A DNA stretch of 40,773 nucleotides from positions 1 through 40,773 of the forward strand of contig DATLZA010000113.1 of the NCBI GenBank assembly GCA_035574235.1, in the 5' to 3' direction. The position numbers were made by a program, and so were the translations under genes. The notes under the pieces are model-generated. The model made no database searches, had not been told where the DNA came from, and saw only the letters and a program-made list of their open reading frames with translations. Source of the DNA: Planctomycetota bacterium. Lineage in GTDB: Bacteria; Planctomycetota; MHYJ01; JACPRB01. Shown one piece after another: positions 38,722-40,773 of this stretch. Position 1 is the stretch's first letter; each line of letters starts with the position of its first letter.

Positions 38722-40773
38722 ATGAGCTCACCCGCCCGCCGGCGCCTGGGCGCCGCCGCGCTCGTCCTGGCGATCCTTCTTCCCGCGCCTTACGCGGAGG
38801 CGGTGATTCCCTCCGCCTTCGGGCCCATCCAGGCCCTTCTGGTCATCCTCCCTCAACTCCTGGTGGCCCTGGCGGCCGCCGTCGTGGCGCTCTTCAAGCC
38901 CCGAACCTACCGCTTTCTGGCGGCCTACCTCTGGAGCCATAAGATCCTGACGCTCGTCCTGGCGGGCCTGGCGGCCGTCGCGATCGTCGGCCCCGGCGCG
39001 ATTTTCGGAGGAGGCGCCGTCGCCGCCGAACGCCGCGGCGCCGCCTGGGAAGCTTTCCGCGGGGGCCCCCTCCGGACCGGAACCGTGCCCGGCTCCTCCG
39101 GTCCCGTGGCCGCGCCGGAAGTCCTCTGGAAACTCACGCTCGGCGCCTCCGCCGCGGTCGATTCCTCCCCCGCTCTCGTGGGCAACCGGCTCTACTTCGG
39201 CGCCGCGCGCCACTCCGCCTTCGGCGGCGGCTCGGGCCTCCTGGCCGCCGCGGACACCGAAACCGGACGGCTCGTCTGGGAATACGACGGCAAGGGCGAC
39301 CTCGCCCCGCCCCTGCGCCCGGTCTTTTCCTCCCCCGCCGTGGCCGCCGAACCCGACCCCGCCGGCGGCCCCCCCGCCGCCCGGTTTCTCGTCAGCGGCG
39401 AAGGCTACCACGAGGACAAGAACTGCCGCCTCGTCTGCCTGGACCTCGAACCCGTCCGCCGGGGCGAGCCTCGGCCGCGCCTCCACTGGTTCGTTCAGAC
39501 CACCAGCCACGTCGAAAGTTCCCCGTGCGTCTTCGACGGCAAAGCGTTCGTGGGCGCCGGCGACGACGGCTTCTGGGCCGTCAACCTCGCCGACGGCCGC
39601 GTCCTCTGGCGGCTCGAGGGCGCGCCCTCCTACCGCCTCGAAGGACCCCAGGTCGAAGCTCTCGGCCGCCTCGAAGGAAAAACCGTCGTCGCCCACGGGC
39701 CCGCGCGGCGCGAAGGACTGGGCGCGCGCGGCAAGGACGACCCGGGCGAGCTCGTGCTCGAACCGAAATCCTTCCGCGAACACTCCGGCCCCCCCGTCAC
39801 CGCCTCCGATTCCGGCCGGACCTGGGAGCGCGCCGTCACCGGCCGCGTCGTGCGCGAAGGAGGCGTTCTCCGACTCGCCGTGGAACAGTCCTTCCCCGAC
39901 TGCGAGTCTTCCCCCGTGGGGGCGATCCGCAACGGCGAACCGGTCGTCCTTTTCGGAACCGGCCTCGGAGGCCCTCGGGTCAACTGCGTCGCGGCGCGCA
40001 CGGGACGGGTTCTCTGGGCGGTCCCCGCGCCCTACCCGGCCTTCGGCGCCCCGACCGTGGCGGGCGAGCGCGTCCTTCTTGGAACCGGCAACGGCAACTT
40101 CGTCATGAGCGCCCCGCAACCCGCGGGCGCGATCCTTTGCCTCTCGCTCCAGGACGGACGGGAGCTCTGGCGCGTTCCGGCGGGCGACACGATCCTGGGC
40201 GCCGTGGCCGTCCACGGCGGCCGCGCCTACGCCGCCGCGCGCGACGGCCATCTGTACGTGCTCGAGATCGAAAAGGGAACCCTCCTCGCCAAGATTCCCG
40301 TCGGCGGCGCGATGGTCTGCTCCCCCGCCGTCACGGAACAGGCGGTCTACGTCGCCACGGAGCAGGGGAAGCTTTTCTGCCTCGACCGCCTCCAGGGCGG
40401 CGTGCGCGGATCGGCCGCCCTTTCGCCGGGAACGCCGGTCGTCTCCTCTCCCGCCGTGGGCGAGGGCAAGCTTTTCGTCGGGACGCGCACGCGCGGCCTC
40501 GTGGCCGTGGGCGAACGGCCGGCGTCCGGACCGGACGACCGGCCGCCCTCCCCCTGGAGGGGCCTCGGGGGCGACCTGGGACGGACCGGCGCGGCGGACG
40601 ACCGCGGCCTTCCCGCGATCGAAGGGGACACGGCCGATCTCCGGGAGCCGACTCCCGAGCCGCTTCGCCGTCCGGTCACGGCGCCTCCGGCCGCCTGCGG
40701 CGCGTCGCTCTACGTGCCGTTCGCCGACGGGCTGGCCCAGGTGGACGCGGCCACCGGCCGCCTGCGGTGGGAG
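38722..40773 (+). CDS. Membrane-anchored PQQ-like beta-propeller protein (3' end beyond the window)
   Basis: Open for 684 codons from ATG 38722 to the edge, with no stop. The N-terminus has a signal-like helix (LGAAALVLAILLPAPYAEA), then membrane helices near 35-58 and 74-96. The rest is PQQ-like blades (SSPALVGNRLYFGAARHSA; DTETGRLVWEYDGKGD; ADGRVLWRLEG; TGRVLWAVPAP; QDGRELWRVPAGD; GTLLAKIPVGGAMVCSPAV), again ending in a blade (VDAATGRLRWE). The start lacks an RBS and is not in a recognised promoter context. It is distinct from the 29738 propeller, which lacks the membrane helices. Exact role unknown. Confidence 0.85.
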   Translation, partial: MSSPARRRLGAAALVLAILLPAPYAEAVIPSAFGPIQALLVILPQLLVALAAAVVALFKPRTYRFLAAYLWSHKILTLVLAGLAAVAIVGPGAIFGGGAVAAERRGAAWEAFRGGPLRTGTVPGSSGPVAAPEVLWKLTLGASAAVDSSPALVGNRLYFGAARHSAFGGGSGLLAAADTETGRLVWEYDGKGDLAPPLRPVFSSPAVAAEPDPAGGPPAARFLVSGEGYHEDKNCRLVCLDLEPVRRGEPRPRLHWFVQTTSHVESSPCVFDGKAFVGAGDDGFWAVNLADGRVLWRLEGAPSYRLEGPQVEALGRLEGKTVVAHGPARREGLGARGKDDPGELVLEPKSFREHSGPPVTASDSGRTWERAVTGRVVREGGVLRLAVEQSFPDCESSPVGAIRNGEPVVLFGTGLGGPRVNCVAARTGRVLWAVPAPYPAFGAPTVAGERVLLGTGNGNFVMSAPQPAGAILCLSLQDGRELWRVPAGDTILGAVAVHGGRAYAAARDGHLYVLEIEKGTLLAKIPVGGAMVCSPAVTEQAVYVATEQGKLFCLDRLQGGVRGSAALSPGTPVVSSPAVGEGKLFVGTRTRGLVAVGERPASGPDDRPPSPWRGLGGDLGRTGAADDRGLPAIEGDTADLREPTPEPLRRPVTAPPAACGASLYVPFADGLAQVDAATGRLRWE

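Overview
The window is about 40.8 kb of GC-rich bacterial DNA. The gene content suggests an uncultured planctomycete (Planctomycetota): secreted PQQ-like beta-propellers, kelch and FG-GAP proteins, PA14 domains, an N-terminal zinc-ribbon plus membrane-anchor protein, GntR/LacI-type regulators, Tat-exported proteins and many carbohydrate-active proteins. This assignment is inference from families; no rRNA gene is present.

Left chromosomal part (1-8100): the 3' end of an unidentified gene; a three-gene overlapping operon (MarR regulator with a four-cysteine tail, class I glutamine amidotransferase, glutaredoxin-like protein) behind a clear promoter and palindromic operator; a convergent GntR/LacI-type regulator; and, divergent from it, a secreted transglutaminase-like protein followed by two kelch-type proteins.

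Mobile element (8104-17234): a roughly 9.1-kb integrative element sits in a tRNA-Gly(GCC) gene. A 45-bp exact direct repeat marks both ends: the intact tRNA gene on the right, and a copy of its 3' part (anticodon loop through CCA) on the left. A tyrosine integrase lies next to the tRNA. Paired GTCACC motifs, 11 bp apart, occur just inside both ends and look like integrase arm sites. The core is a tightly overlapping minus-strand operon: excisionase-like HTH, DUF3631-type ATPase, zinc-ribbon protein, HTH plus zinc-ribbon protein, coiled-coil protein, two unknown proteins, and a small serine recombinase. Several iteron-like or palindromic repeat clusters lie inside this operon. Two plus-strand genes near the left end, one visibly AT-richer, look like cargo. 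No phage structural or conjugation genes are visible, so this resembles a satellite-like or replication-competent integrative element. It is the most interesting object in the window.

Right chromosomal part (17265-40773): ACT-domain protein, SDR dehydrogenase, secreted aldose (sorbosone) dehydrogenase with PA14 and a C-terminal sorting-like tail, Tat-exported hydroxypyruvate-isomerase-like TIM barrel, glycosidase-like lipoprotein, YugP-type membrane zinc protease, exo-sialidase-like protein, DUF4380-like lipoprotein, small membrane protein, very large multidomain PA14 protein, PQQ-type propeller with a degenerate methyltransferase-like N-terminus, remnant of a PIN-domain toxin, LamG plus alpha/beta-hydrolase protein, DUF4230-like protein, FG-GAP lipoprotein, PhoX-type phosphatase, and a PQQ-type propeller running off the end. 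Much of this is consistent with extracellular polysaccharide or glycoconjugate turnover. Several genes here have a -10 box only 7-9 nt before the start codon and no Shine-Dalgarno sequence, which suggests leaderless transcripts.
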